This document shows, one piece after another, positions 10,393-21,501 of a DNA stretch of 64,000 bases (position 1 is its first letter; each line of letters opens with the position of its first letter). A program made the position numbers and the translations under genes. The notes below the pieces were generated by a model. The model was not told where the DNA came from. It saw only the letters and a program-made list of their open reading frames with translations, and did not search any database. Source of the stretch: Bombyx mori (lineage: Eukaryota; Arthropoda; Insecta; Lepidoptera; Bombycidae); assembly GCF_030269925.1 (NCBI RefSeq), contig NC_085119.1, positions 12,745,001 to 12,809,000 on the forward strand. The letters are read 5' to 3'.

Positions 10393-10715
10393 CTAGATGA
10401 TGACCGAGCTTTGCTCGTTTTTTTTTTTATAACGCCATCTTGTTTTGTCTTTAAAGCGGTTAGTTGCCCTCAATTAAGAAAAATAGTATTAATATTCTCC
10501 AATAGATGTCGGGAAGAGTCATAAAGTTGATTACCTATTGAAAACACGAATAAAACAACATTTTCTGAAAATAAATCGTAGCTAGATCGATTTATCGCCC
10601 CCGAAATCCCCTGTATACAACATTTTATGAAAATCGTTGGAGCCGTTTCCGAGATTCAGATTATATACATGCATATATATTAATATACAAGAATTGCTCG
10701 TTTAAAGGTATAAGA
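10393..10715 (-). mobile_element. Helitron-like element, non-autonomous (family A)
   Basis: Read on the minus strand it starts TCTTATACCTTTAAACGAGC after an A and ends CTAG before a T, the A^T insertion typical of Helitrons. A hairpin CGAGC-AAA-GCTCG (10405-10417) sits 8 nt before the CTAG end. There is no open frame, so rolling-circle proteins would have to come from another element. It has no inverted ends and no target duplication, as expected for the class. Confidence 0.8.
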
Positions 10716-11263
10716 TATGAGCATGCTTCTAATGCACTTTATATTTTTTGATACATAATACACAGCCAAAGTTTGTGGTACATATTATACAGTAAAAAAT
10801 CACCGTTTCAATACAATCATAGCAACAACAAATTGAAATTGTATCTTAAATAAATTAACATACAGACACGAAATACCTAGTAGCATAGTGTTCCACATGT
10901 GACAAGGAGCTTTATCAACACATTAATCATACAATAGAATTTTTTGTGTCGAACAATATTCAAATTGAGCCAATACGAAACAATAAAGCGCGAATATGAT
11001 CGATAAATTGTTGATCGTAAGATTAAATTCCTTATAAATTAATTATATTAAGTGGTCATAATTGACTGTTTATCCGGGTTTCAATTAAAAGATATAAAAA
11101 AATGGCTAATTTGCATCGAGTAAATAAGTTTGAAGTACACGAAAGTGATTAATGTCGTGTTCAAGAAATGTCCTGTCATAATATTAATAGAAATGATGTG
11201 ATTAGCATAATTAAAGAGCCGATTTGTGACCGTTTCGAATGATTATTTGACAAACAATTATAT
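10716..11263. other. AT-rich stretch, nothing recognised
   Basis: No coding frame, RNA gene or repeat family supported. Confidence 0.45.
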
Positions 11264-11510
11264 TTACTGGTGGTAGGACCTCTTGTGAGTCCGCGCGGGT
11301 AGGTACCACCACCCTGCCTATTTCTGCCGTGAAGCAGTAATGCGTTTCGGTTTGAAGGGTGGGGCAGCCGTTGTAACTATACTGAGACCCTTAGAACTTA
11401 TATCTCAAGGTGGGTGGCGCATTTACGTTGTAGATGTCTATGGGCTCCAGTAACCACTTAACACCAGGTGGGCTGTGAGCTCGTCCACCCATCTAAATAA
11501 TAAAAATAAA
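11264..11510 (+). mobile_element. Bm1-like SINE, headless
   Basis: A well-preserved body from ACTGGTGGTAGG (11266) to CCCATCTAAATAATAAAAAT. It shows the TGGTGGTA/TACCACCA hairpin pair intact. The head and its Pol III boxes are absent. Confidence 0.88.
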
Positions 11511-12922
11511 AATTTTTTTTTTTAATGTATGTATTAACCGCGATTATGATGAGTCAATCATTTTTTTTTTTGGGTAACTAATGGACCTTAACACCTTCAC
11601 TGAGGAACGGGCCCACATCGGCCAACCGCGGTACTTTCAGCCGAAAGAAACAAAACCATGTCCCTGGTGCGGACCGATTATTTCAGGTGTTTGTAAGAGT
11701 GTAAGAGAGAGTTTGACACCGACAACTATATACTATAAACTGTATAGTGTGTTTTCGCAAAATTTATAGTATTTTAATCTACCTAGTGTTGATGGGTCGA
11801 GAAAGACTTACCCCGCACATTGACCCGCCGCCGCATCAGATGAAGGTTTATGAATTTACTTACCGCAGCCAAGGTGTTAAGTTTTTATTGTTAGCATTGA
11901 ATATTTAGTATAAAATAGCCTCAACCATGTTTTAGTGTCGAAAATCACTGACATTACTAGGTTTTTTTTATTGCGTTAGATGGCTAGATGGATTCACTGC
12001 TCACCTTAAGTGGTCATGGAAACAATATCAAATCGAACTATTCAAATGATTTCAAAGCGAACCTTCCTCTCTTCCTGCTCATGCTTCACAATCCATTCAT
12101 TAATTAACGGTCGATTACGCAGCGTGGGTACACCTTGTTTATTCAGAAACGAGCCTAGTAACAAATTGGTACAAAATAACGTGGAATAGTTCAGCAATAA
12201 TATGATTTGACAAGGCTGTGTTGGTGCAGTGGCACGTAAGAAACATGATCGAACATCCGCCTTTGTGTAGTGAAGTCGATTTTGGGAGACCGCATAACAT
12301 TTTAGGCGTAATACTAAATAATTTAGATGTTTTACCCTGGATATTATTACAACGACTACGATTGACGACGACGATTAAGTTTGAGCTTCATAAAATGAAT
12401 TCTGGTACATAAACGAATGAAATAGAGTTGGTGGTATATAAAATTTTGGTATGACTAACTGGGAAATAAAGTAGTCCAATTTATAGCTTTTTTAATTAAA
12501 CAAAAATCGTTCGTGTTTGAAGAAAGGTTTAGTTTATGGTAAAACCTTGCAATATTTAAATAGCCCGTATAAGGTTAGTAACATTATCATTAATGTAAAA
12601 TAGGAAAATCCTTCGAGAAAGAGTAATTACGTATAAGTACCTAAGTCATTGAACATCTAAACATTTGCTATTTGAATTTGAGCATTGTGTTTATCGATTC
12701 ATTTTTGTCACAGCTAATTAAGTAACTCATGTTTGTTAATTTATGAAAATGATTGATCGCGCGTGATAATATCGGCATCAATATAATTTAGTCGTCGGTC
12801 AATATTGATCTTTATCGGGAAAAAAAAACAGAATGTTATTTTTCGAAGCAGCTCCCCAATTTAAATTAAGAGTTAAGCTTACAGATAATATGGCTATATT
12901 GTTTTATTTAAATCTTAAGTTC
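11511..12922. other. Unique stretch with a decayed Bm1 end
   Basis: About 11961-12025 (minus) looks like a decayed Bm1 3' end: poly-T, TTGCGTTAGATGG, then CACCTTAAGTGGTCATGG. Open frames of 62 and 64 codons at 11581 and 12218 show no domain and no codon bias I trust. The rest is unassigned. Confidence 0.45.
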
Positions 12923-12933
12923 GATGAAACTAT

Positions 12934-13209
12934 CATCATCATCATCATCAACAGCCCACAGTCGTCCACTGCTGGACATAGTCCTCCCCCAATCCACACC
13001 ACTGAGCCCGGTCTGCGGCTCTCCTCATCCACTTCTTGCCGGCCACCGTGCGGAGGTCATCGCATCACCTAGCCAGGGGGCGTCCCACGCTACGTCTTCC
13101 GCTGCGCGGTCTCCACTCGACGACCCGTCTGCTCCAGCAATCGTCAGTCCTACGGCGTATATGGCCAGACCACTGCCCACTTCAGCTTGCTGACTCTTTG
13201 ATTCTTTTT
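12934..13209 (-). mobile_element. RTE-like LINE 3' end (family E), 276 bp, with target duplication
   Basis: The same terminal sequence as at 9777, extending further. The 11-bp direct repeat GATGAAACTAT (12923-12933 and 13210-13220) flanks it. On the minus strand the fragment corresponds to the C-terminal end of an RTE-type reverse transcriptase followed by an ATG-repeat tail; it is 5'-truncated. Confidence 0.9.
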
Positions 13210-13220
13210 GATGAAACTAT

Positions 13221-13917
13221 GGCAAAAGTAAAAAAATATATTAAAAATTTAAAAGTTAAAGGTAAAATTTTCAAAGAGCAAGCGCAATTAATAGAAGCGT
13301 ACTCATGGAAACGATGAAGAACAGGGAATACTTTTGACCAGAACACAATTAGCACTCAACGAATTTCCTCTCGAATATACGTTCACGTATCTTTAAACGG
13401 GAACTAATTAGAAACTTAGTCCTGCCACGATGCATTCCCCCTTAACTTTCCCGCAAACTTCAATACTACCAGCTACTGAAGTGTGAAACAACGCGGATTA
13501 AGAACTTTAGTATCGGAAAGTTCTCGAATGAGAGCATTAACGGAATCAATGCATTTTAAAATCGGCAAATTTCGAATTCGACCCTAAAAAGGAAAGTTAC
13601 TTTTCGTAGTTCGTAGATGAGGATTATCCACCCAGCGCTCGCTTAGGGCTTACTAATTTTGTTTATGTTATAGTTTTTGGTGGCAAAGAATATAAAACAG
13701 ATGGTTTGTTGAACGTAAAATTTCAAGATTTTTATTTCGACCGTTTTTTTAACATGGGAGACACTCTTTGGGTAATTGATGATGAGGCGTTTGACCATTG
13801 AGGACTGTAGTATCATAGTTATAGATGAGTAATTATGATTTGAAGAGTTAGTGAGAGAGTTGAAAAATATTTACTATATTTACGAATATTTACGACGATT
13901 ATTATAATAACAAAGTA
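13221..13917. other. Unique stretch, nothing recognised
   Basis: No gene or repeat supported. Confidence 0.45.
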
Positions 13918-14000
13918 GGTTAAGGTATGCACGGTCATTTGGTTCCAATCTAGGAATCTCTGGAATATGGGAACTAGAGATTGATAAAACTTGAGATACG
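13918..14000. repeat. Short dispersed repeat (pair with 32325-32400)
   Basis: CACGGTCATTTGGTTCCAA, a GGAATCTCTGG block and GGGAACTAGAGA recur in the same order and spacing at 32325-32400. I do not recognise the family; strand is unknown. Confidence 0.55.
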
Positions 14001-14035
14001 TTGAAATATAGATATTTACATATATATATAATGGA

Positions 14036-14232
14036 CTAGCGGCGGCTTATACCGCATGGTTAATGAAAAGTGACGGAATGTTTTTTTTTTTTCGAGATAA
14101 AAGGTATCCTATGTAACCCTCTTGACCTAAAACTATCTCTTTAGAAAAATATATAATACGTGAGAAAAGGACAAACATGCATATAACAAAGAAATATACA
14201 ATTTCACATTTATAGTATTATAATATGTAAAT
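14036..14232 (-). mobile_element. Possible decayed Helitron-like repeat
   Basis: On the minus strand it would end CTAG (14039-14036) before a T, preceded by GCGG-TATAAG-CCGC, a possible terminal hairpin. The 5' end is not clear. Inner words GATAAAAGGTATCCTATGT resemble a repeat widespread in moths. Degeneracy makes this tentative. Confidence 0.4.
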
Positions 14233-14276
14233 AGTAAGTGTAGAATATGGAAACTTGGTCATCACGCGAATATTAT

Positions 14277-14342
14277 GTCTGAGGCCAGAATCGAACCAGT
14301 GAGCAAAACAGTGACCAGTGCTAACTACTGCGCTATTCAGAC
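14277..14342 (-). repeat. tRNA-like fragment (SINE head or tRNA pseudogene)
   Basis: Read on the minus strand, GTCTGA at the 5' end pairs with TCAGAC at the 3' end. TAGCGCAGTAGTTAGCAC resembles an A-box/D-arm and GGTTCGATTCTGG contains a B-box (GTTCGATTC). The T-arm and anticodon stems pair poorly, so it is not a functional tRNA; a SINE head is more likely. Confidence 0.45.
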
Positions 14343-14627
14343 GAATAGACTAAATATTCCATCTATTAGGTCACGGACGCAATTAAAATGAGGCAGCTAT
14401 CCAATAGCTAAGATTTGCAAGAATAATAGCACGAAGAAGACCGACGAGGTACTCACGACAATAAAACGAGTGAGTGCAAAGATTCAAGACAATGTAGTTA
14501 GTTTCTCAATTTCTTGTGAAGCGAGTTCGTGAGCACGCTTCGTATCGGGTGCTTATTAAACAATTCTAACTGTTGATTTTATTATTATATATTTCATCCT
14601 TTGAGTGAGATGTTATTGATTATGTAA
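14343..14627. other. Unique stretch, nothing recognised
   Basis: No feature supported. Confidence 0.4.
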
Positions 14628-14724
14628 TTTTTTTATTGGTTAGTTGGGTGTGCGAGCTCACAGCCCACCTGGTGTTAAGTGGTTACTGGAGCCCATAGAC
14701 ATCTACAACATAAATGCCATCACT
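14628..14724 (-). mobile_element. Bm1-like SINE, 3' end only
   Basis: Poly-T, then the complement of the SINE tail (CACAGCCCACCTGGTGTTAA) up to ACAACATAAATGCCATCA. A heavily 5'-truncated copy of about 97 bp. Confidence 0.8.
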
Positions 14725-15417
14725 TTGTGTTGGAACATTTGACGAGACATATTTTCTTTCGTAAGAAATAACGAACACATCCATAAAACATAAATCTAAA
14801 ATAATGTAAAAATCGATGCGTAACAATATTTGACATTAATTGTTTGTAAGTCTTTAATGAATAGTAATAAATAGCTTTGCAGTGAATTTTTATCATATTA
14901 TCATCTTAGTTAACCAAAAAAAAATTAGCATAAACAAGAAACGACAATGAATAATATAAATAGGAAGAAGGAAACCATTATAAGAAATATTAAAAAAAGT
15001 GTAATTATTAAATGTATAACGTATAATTATTAAATGACCAAACCAATCGTTGGCACATACAATAGATACATTATAAGTTATCATTATTTATAAGTCTGTA
15101 TGCGCGGTAATGTGTCGTTGCGTAAAATGAAATGATTAATATTTAACTGTCATGTCGGTCACGGAAACATAAAAGTTTATTAAAATAGTTATTGGAAGGT
15201 TTAATGTGCACCACGTGGCAATCTGATTTGTTTATGCCTTCGAGCTTAATTGGTCATTCACAATCGACGCTACCATTGCTTTGAAATGTGTTGGCGGCAC
15301 CTACAACAGACGGGAAATACTAGCTTGGAAATGTGACAGAGATTATTTATCACAATTGGCAAGTAGCAAGTATTTGACAGGGAAGAAAAAATACCATATT
15401 TTTTTCCTTACTTATTG
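14725..15417. other. Unique stretch, nothing recognised
   Basis: No coding or repeat content supported. Confidence 0.4.
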
Positions 15418-15745
15418 GTAGTAGTCTCGAGGGGTTATGCTAGCTTCATCGGAGGCAGGCGAGCTCACAGGGCTTACTTAGCCTGGAGATTTTGCTAACA
15501 CTGGCCCTAGCAAGAGCAGTGCTTCGCAGAATGTACTACCGGATCGGAATCGCGACCCACAGAGAAGATCCCGCGAGAAACTCAGTCAGCTTGTGGGTTA
15601 ATTTACTTGCCGAACCCTTCGTTGCAAGTGACTGATTCGACGAGAGCAGTGATCGGTGCTTGGAATGCCTAAGAGCACCGAGAGTGAATCTGGAGGATCC
15701 AAAATGACGTCTACTGGGGCATCTACAGGGCCACGGCTACTGTTT
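15418..15745 (-). repeat. Family H repeat, copy b, inverted
   Basis: Complement of the family H core: GAGAAACTCAGTCAGC, CGGATCGGAATCGCGACCC and CTAGCAAGAGCAGTGCTTCG. The 3' end lies at the left (15418 side). Substitutions are frequent and the A tail is lost. One half of the terminal hairpin is changed. Confidence 0.7.
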
Positions 15746-16425
15746 ATCGTTTTGTCGTCTGCATCGGGTATCTAATTTGCGGCAGCCACGATAAGAGCGT
15801 TATCGTGTCGCGCCGCTTTTTCGAAATAGCTCCTCGACACTGTCGCAGGAACGGCTTTGAATGACGTATAAGGTTTATATGAGTGTGGGCCGCGTGAGCG
15901 AACACTACACTTGCATATGTAGAGATGTATGTACCAGACGTATGCAAGTTTTGCTGAGAGTAACATGTCTACTGTACAGAGCCACGTTCAATTTTCCATC
16001 TAAGGCAGTGTCTTTATAAAATCTACATAATATATTCATTAGTCTATATTCGTTTCGTAATTATAACCTTAAAATCCTAGAACGTTTAACTTAAGTTTTT
16101 TTGGCTAAGGTTTGCCAACCTTGTTTGAAAACTAGTTTGAAACCAAGTTTGAAAACTATTAGCAAATTCACATTTCTTTTTCCCTAAAAAAGTGGTGAAA
16201 ACTATAATACAATACAAATACCTGCCTTATCAAGTCACTCGACGTGTTGTCATGATTCAATAAATGAGTTGTTTTTTGTATGTTATATTGTACTATGTAA
16301 ATACTGTGAAAAAAGCACAAAATACGCTATTTGATCCTATTTTAACATTATCTTCGTTCTTAAGACAATATGTTAATGCTATTTAGTAGTTTAAATTACC
16401 TAAGCCAATGACGACATCGTACTAG
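15746..16425. other. Unique stretch upstream of the I-group LINE
   Basis: Two overlapping minus-strand frames of about 65 codons at 15744-15966 show no domain. Otherwise AT-rich with nothing recognised. Confidence 0.45.
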
Positions 16426-16433
16426 ACTTAAAT
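16426..16433 (+). repeat. Target-site duplication, left copy
   Basis: ACTTAAAT, repeated at 21782-21789 directly after the A-rich tail of the LINE. Eight bases of AT-rich sequence is modest evidence, but the right copy falls exactly where expected. Confidence 0.55.
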
Positions 16434-16648
16434 AATGAGGACACTGAATAGATCAAACTTTAGATAATTTTTTCACTCTACTTAGTCAAAACAAAAAAAA
16501 AAGTTTTTTTGGCGCGTAAACGTGAAAAAATTAAGGCGCACTGAATTTTAAAATTTGTTTTAAATATTTTTAACATAGTAATTTAGTGTATTGTTTTGTA
16601 AAATAATTTCATAGTATATGGTGGATAAGTTTGTATAAATAATTCGCT

Positions 16649-17767
16649 ATGAGGAGAAGCGGGAAAAGGAAAAAAAAGAGGAAGGAAGATGAGAGCGAAA
16701 CGGACGAAGGAGAAGAAAATTGTTTCTTTTCCAATACTTCGGACTCAGAAAGTTTTACACCAGAAATTGATCCATATAAACCTTTTCAGGTTGAAAATTA
16801 TCACAGGAAGTATCCGGATAATTCCAACAAAAATGAATTTATCGTATTTCTTTCTCATATAGTTGATGATCGCACATTCACTGACAAAGACCGTATGTAT
16901 CTTTCTCAATGTATTCGCAAACACGGCGTCTCAGGTGTTTTACATTTGAGAACAATCAATAAATTTAAAGTTGGTATTACTTTTGACCTGGCCAATAACG
17001 CAAATGTTTTCTTGCAAAATAAGAAGCTATTAGACGAGCTTCGGTTAAAAGCAAGCATACCGGCCTCCGATACTGAAATTACTGGAGTGTTAACTTCAGT
17101 ACCAGTAGGATTATCAAATAAAAAAATTTCAGCTTTAATAGGTAGCTCTCGAAATATTATTCAGGTTCGTAGGTTTATGCGTAGGGTCAAGAATGACAAC
17201 GGGTTAGTTACATTTCAACCAACACAGACAGTGGCAGTGACATTTGCTTCTACACAACTCCCACAGTACGTATACTTGGATTCTTGGCGACATGAGGTAT
17301 CTCAGTATATTCCCCAAGTAAAACAATGTCTAAGATGTTTGAAGTATGGTCACATAGCTAAATATTGTAAAAATGCAGAAGTATGCTCAATATGCACGGA
17401 AAACCATAGCTTTAAATCATGCACAGTGGCAACAATCAATGCCAAATGCGTAAACTGTGGTGGGAACCACGTTGCCATCTCATCTCAATGTCCTATTAAA
17501 AAGAAGAAAGTAGAAGAAAATAAAATAAAGTCTAAAACTGTTACCTATGCAAATATATTTGACGAAAAATCTTTTCCACAACTTACGAACAGACATATAG
17601 AAACTCAATTACAAAACTTAACTAAGTCCGAAATTTTTATGAATCTTTTAATCAAATCAATTCTTAAAGTAATTAATGACCAAAAAAATGATATACCAAT
17701 TAACACTGGTTCCATACGTAACATCCTGCTTGAAACTTTCAGTCAAAACACCTTATTTCCTTCTTAA
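16649..17767 (+). CDS. I-group LINE ORF1, Gag-like zinc-knuckle protein
   Basis: This 372-residue protein is the element's RNA-binding chaperone by analogy with I-element ORF1. Residues 1-35 are very basic then acidic (RRSGKRKKKRKEDESETDEG), possibly a nuclear signal. A central region of about 60-220 is probably an RNA-recognition-like fold. Three zinc knuckles run from C227 to about 283: CLRCLKYGHIAKYC, CSICTENHSFKSC and CVNCGGNHVAISSQC. A hydrophobic and polar tail follows. The stop codon TAA shares its last A with the ATG of ORF2 (TAATG). Stop-start overlaps of this kind are known to couple translation in the Bombyx LINE SART1, so ORF2 is probably made by reinitiation. No frame break. Confidence 0.88.
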   Translation: MRRSGKRKKKRKEDESETDEGEENCFFSNTSDSESFTPEIDPYKPFQVENYHRKYPDNSNKNEFIVFLSHIVDDRTFTDKDRMYLSQCIRKHGVSGVLHLRTINKFKVGITFDLANNANVFLQNKKLLDELRLKASIPASDTEITGVLTSVPVGLSNKKISALIGSSRNIIQVRRFMRRVKNDNGLVTFQPTQTVAVTFASTQLPQYVYLDSWRHEVSQYIPQVKQCLRCLKYGHIAKYCKNAEVCSICTENHSFKSCTVATINAKCVNCGGNHVAISSQCPIKKKKVEENKIKSKTVTYANIFDEKSFPQLTNRHIETQLQNLTKSEIFMNLLIKSILKVINDQKNDIPINTGSIRNILLETFSQNTLFPS

Positions 17768-20700
17768 TGGATCATTTGAATATATTACAATGGAACTCAC
17801 AAAGTATTCTTTGCAATAGATTATATTTAACACATTTCTTATACGAGCAAGATATTCATTTAGCAATTATATGTGAAACTTGGCTTCGTCCAGAAACCGT
17901 TTTCAAAATTAAAGGTTTTAACGTTGTTAGACATGATTCAGGCAATAAGCACAATGGAGTGGCCATTTTAATCAAAGATACTATTCAGTACAAGCATTTG
18001 CCAACTTTTTCAGACAATGGTCTCCAAAACATATGTGTGACAATTTTTCTTAATAATAAAGAATTAAGTTTAATTAGTTGTTACTGTCCTACTTATAGTT
18101 ATCCCAGATTCGATAAAACTAAATTAGATAATCTCATAAAATCTATTCCACATCCTTTTATTTTGGCCGGTGATTTCAATGCTCACAATACATCTTGGGG
18201 TTGTAATTCAACATCACGTCGTGGTAGAGAGATTTTAGACGTCATCAATGATAATTGTCTAGTTCTGTTGAATGATGGGCAGGTTACTACTGTTGGATCT
18301 TCATCATGGCGTCCAAATGCATTAGACCTTACAATAGTTTCTCCAGAACTTGCCATGTCTTGTGAATGGTCTGTACATAACGACCCTCTCGGCAGCTATC
18401 ATCTTCCAGTATTAATTAAATTCCATTTAACAACTGCAACTGATATCCACAACACACTTCATACAACTCTTCCTGTTTATCCAAATTACAAATGTGTCGA
18501 TTGGAATTCTTATAAAAATCGTGTAGATGCTGGTCTTCAAAAAATAAATTTCAGCCAATATTCATCTTTAGAAAGTTACGATATATTCTGTAAATTATTG
18601 GTCGATTCAGCTCAGGCTTGTAGTGGCGTTTCTCGTAGTAAACAAAATATATCATCTCGTAAAGGTCGTATTCCACGACCTAGACTACCTTGGTGGAATT
18701 TGAAATGCTTTGATGCTGTTGTAAAATCTAAAGAGGCATATGTGAAGTTTAAAAATTGTCCATCACAAGAAAATTATATAAACTTTAAAAAACAACAAGC
18801 TTTTAAAAAACTTACATTAAAAATAGAAAAACATAACAGTTGGGTCCGTCTTTGTGAATCATTCAATCGCTCAACACCATTGTCTTTGATCTGGAAACAT
18901 ATGAGGAAATTTGGTAAAATTTATAATTCAAAAGGAGAGCAAGATGGTTGGGTTTTGGAGTTTCTTGAAAAATACAGTTCTGTTTATCAAAATCAGCTAC
19001 AAATTGAAAATGTTTTGTCAATTAATAACAACAGTTTTTTATGTGATTCTTTTACTATCCAAGAGTTGAAATCTGCAATCGCTTCTCGCAAAGATACAGC
19101 ATTCGGTTTTGATGGTATTCCATACATTTTGTTTAAGAATATCAGTGATTCTGCTCTGAGAAAAATATTGTTGATTTTGAATGAATTGTGGTTAAATATT
19201 GAAATCCCAACAGACTGGAAAATTGATATTTTAGTACCTGTTTTAAAACCTCAAAAACCTAAATACAATGCTAATTCTTATCGCCCAATAACTCTCACTT
19301 CATGCGTGGGTAAACTTTTTGAACAGTTGTTAAAACAAAGATTGGAATTTTTTGTTGAAAAATATAATTTAATATCTGACAATCAGTATGGTTTTCGTAA
19401 AGGTAAATCTGCACATGAAAGCTTCTGTCAATTGCATTTAGATATTTGTAATAGTGTTGTAAATAGAGATTGTCTTGTTGCTGTATTTTTTGACATTTCT
19501 GGAGCATTTAACAGTGTTGATATTGATGTCCTCTTCAAAGAACTGTGTGGTTTAGGTGTACCTGTAAAAATTGTAAATTGGGTTCATAATTTCTTACTAA
19601 ATAGAAAGGTTTATGCTAAATATAATGGTAAAATTTATGGTCCTATGTCTTCTTCAACAGGTGTTTGTCAAGGAGGAATATTGTCACCCCTGTTATTTCT
19701 TTTGTATATACACAGATTAAATGAAATATTAGGCACTAATATAAAAAACTTACAGTTTGCAGATGATTTAGTAATATACGCTAGTGGGAAAAATATCCAG
19801 CAAATGATTGCTGATATAAATTTAGCTCTAACAAAGTTACATGAATATTTTAGTTACTTAAAACTTGAAGTTAATGCGGCCAAATCAAAAGTTTTGGTTT
19901 TTGGTAAACATTCTTCTATTCCTCCTGTAGTATACAACAACTTACCATTGGTTCTGTCATTAGAGGCTAAGTTTCTTGGTGTTTTATTCACCACTTCATT
20001 ATCCTGGAATCAATATGTAGAATTAATTATTGCAAGAGCCAATGGAGCTTTGAATATATTAAAGAGTTTGTCAAAAATCAGTTGGGGAGCAGACCCTAAA
20101 ATACTGCTGATGTTGTACAAATCATTGGTCAGAAGTCATTTTGAATATGGTTTTTTGTGTTTTGGTTCAGTCCATAAACTTGTTGATAAACTTGATAAAA
20201 TACAAAACAATGCCTTACGCTTAATTACTGGTGCATTTAAAACCACACCTATTAATGCAATGCAATTAGAGTGTAATTTACCACCAATCAAAATCAGATT
20301 AGAACATCTAAAAGAAAGATTCATTTTAAAAATATATACAAATAAAAACAATACATTACTTAATTATTTGTCATCTGCTTCTTCTACTTTCTTCAATAAA
20401 TGTCCATTTGTTCTTGAAAATATATCTGGGTTTCTTCAATTTCTTCATGGTGCACATATTCAGCGAAATGAATCCCATTTTCCTTGTTATCAAGGTGAAT
20501 TTGAAAGTAAATTCCCTGATATAAATATAGTAATAGATTCTGAATTACATAGAAAAGAACAAGTATATGAAAAAATTTTTTCTTGGCGAGATCATAGATT
20601 CATTTATACAGATGGGGCTAAAAATGATATATGCACATCTTTTGCTGTTTATGATAGTGTCCTGAAAGATGGACTTGGATATAAACTTGATAACAACTTG

Positions 20701-21501
20701 AGCATATATTCTGCTGAAGCTGTTGCAGTTCTGTCTGCATTGCAACATATAGATAAGCATAAAAATACTTGTTCAAAGTGGGTTATTGCCACTGATTGTA
20801 TGAGCCTATTAAAAAGTCTTGAAAATAATGTAAATAAAACAAATGTAAATTATTTAGTGTATAGTATAAAACAACTTTTGTATTATTTGAATGTAGTTTG
20901 TCATGTAAATATTGTACTAGTTTGGGTTCCATCCCACATTGGCATATTGGGCAATGAAAAAGCTGACCATTTAGCAACCATGATAACAAATTATAGTGCG
21001 GGTTCTGTCCCATATTTTGAAGTTGGAATTCCTTTCACAGATATTCATAGTTGTCTTAAAAAAAGAATGTGTGATAACTGGAAGAAACATTGGGATCATT
21101 CTACTCAAGTCTTATCTAAGGGTACTTGGTACAGTCTTTTGAATTCCGAAGTAAATAAAAGACCTTGGTTTTGTAAAGGAGAATATGTAAATAGAAAGTT
21201 TTATTCTATTTTATGTCGTTTGAGGTTTGGTCATTGTCGTCTGAATTACCATCTATATCGTATGAGAATGACTCTCAGTGACTTGTGTGATCGTTGTGGA
21301 AATGCTGAACAACAATCTATAAACCATATTCTATTTTCTTGCCCATCCTTTAACATTCAGCGCCTTGTGTTAATGGATGAGCTACAGGACGTTTATGGAT
21401 CTTCAAATTTGGTACCGCGCTGCATACAAGATCTATTGAAGAATGAGTCTACATACCAGTATATTTGTAAATTTTTTGTAAATACTGGACTAGAGTTATA
21501 A
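17767..21501 (+). CDS. I-group LINE ORF2: endonuclease, reverse transcriptase, RNase H
   Basis: This 1244-residue polyprotein would nick the target, reverse-transcribe the element RNA at the nick and degrade RNA. Residues 1 to about 230 are an AP-type endonuclease (LQWNSQS, CETWL, AGDFNAHNTSWG, ALDLTIVSPE). The usual SDH motif reads GSYHLPV, with Tyr at 211 where Asp is expected. The reverse transcriptase spans about 490-800: YRPITLTS, FFDISGAFN (motif A), GVCQGGILSPLLF (motif B), FADD at 664-667 (motif C) and FLGVLF. RNase H spans about 940-1075: TDG with D949, SAEA, ATDC, and WVPSHIGILGNEKAD with D1067. A C-terminal zinc motif CDRC-x9-H-x4-C starts at C1174. No stop or frameshift occurs. 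The D to Y change needs a single base (GAT to TAT at 18397) and may disable nicking. Confidence 0.92.
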   Translation: MDHLNILQWNSQSILCNRLYLTHFLYEQDIHLAIICETWLRPETVFKIKGFNVVRHDSGNKHNGVAILIKDTIQYKHLPTFSDNGLQNICVTIFLNNKELSLISCYCPTYSYPRFDKTKLDNLIKSIPHPFILAGDFNAHNTSWGCNSTSRRGREILDVINDNCLVLLNDGQVTTVGSSSWRPNALDLTIVSPELAMSCEWSVHNDPLGSYHLPVLIKFHLTTATDIHNTLHTTLPVYPNYKCVDWNSYKNRVDAGLQKINFSQYSSLESYDIFCKLLVDSAQACSGVSRSKQNISSRKGRIPRPRLPWWNLKCFDAVVKSKEAYVKFKNCPSQENYINFKKQQAFKKLTLKIEKHNSWVRLCESFNRSTPLSLIWKHMRKFGKIYNSKGEQDGWVLEFLEKYSSVYQNQLQIENVLSINNNSFLCDSFTIQELKSAIASRKDTAFGFDGIPYILFKNISDSALRKILLILNELWLNIEIPTDWKIDILVPVLKPQKPKYNANSYRPITLTSCVGKLFEQLLKQRLEFFVEKYNLISDNQYGFRKGKSAHESFCQLHLDICNSVVNRDCLVAVFFDISGAFNSVDIDVLFKELCGLGVPVKIVNWVHNFLLNRKVYAKYNGKIYGPMSSSTGVCQGGILSPLLFLLYIHRLNEILGTNIKNLQFADDLVIYASGKNIQQMIADINLALTKLHEYFSYLKLEVNAAKSKVLVFGKHSSIPPVVYNNLPLVLSLEAKFLGVLFTTSLSWNQYVELIIARANGALNILKSLSKISWGADPKILLMLYKSLVRSHFEYGFLCFGSVHKLVDKLDKIQNNALRLITGAFKTTPINAMQLECNLPPIKIRLEHLKERFILKIYTNKNNTLLNYLSSASSTFFNKCPFVLENISGFLQFLHGAHIQRNESHFPCYQGEFESKFPDINIVIDSELHRKEQVYEKIFSWRDHRFIYTDGAKNDICTSFAVYDSVLKDGLGYKLDNNLSIYSAEAVAVLSALQHIDKHKNTCSKWVIATDCMSLLKSLENNVNKTNVNYLVYSIKQLLYYLNVVCHVNIVLVWVPSHIGILGNEKADHLATMITNYSAGSVPYFEVGIPFTDIHSCLKKRMCDNWKKHWDHSTQVLSKGTWYSLLNSEVNKRPWFCKGEYVNRKFYSILCRLRFGHCRLNYHLYRMRMTLSDLCDRCGNAEQQSINHILFSCPSFNIQRLVLMDELQDVYGSSNLVPRCIQDLLKNESTYQYICKFFVNTGLEL

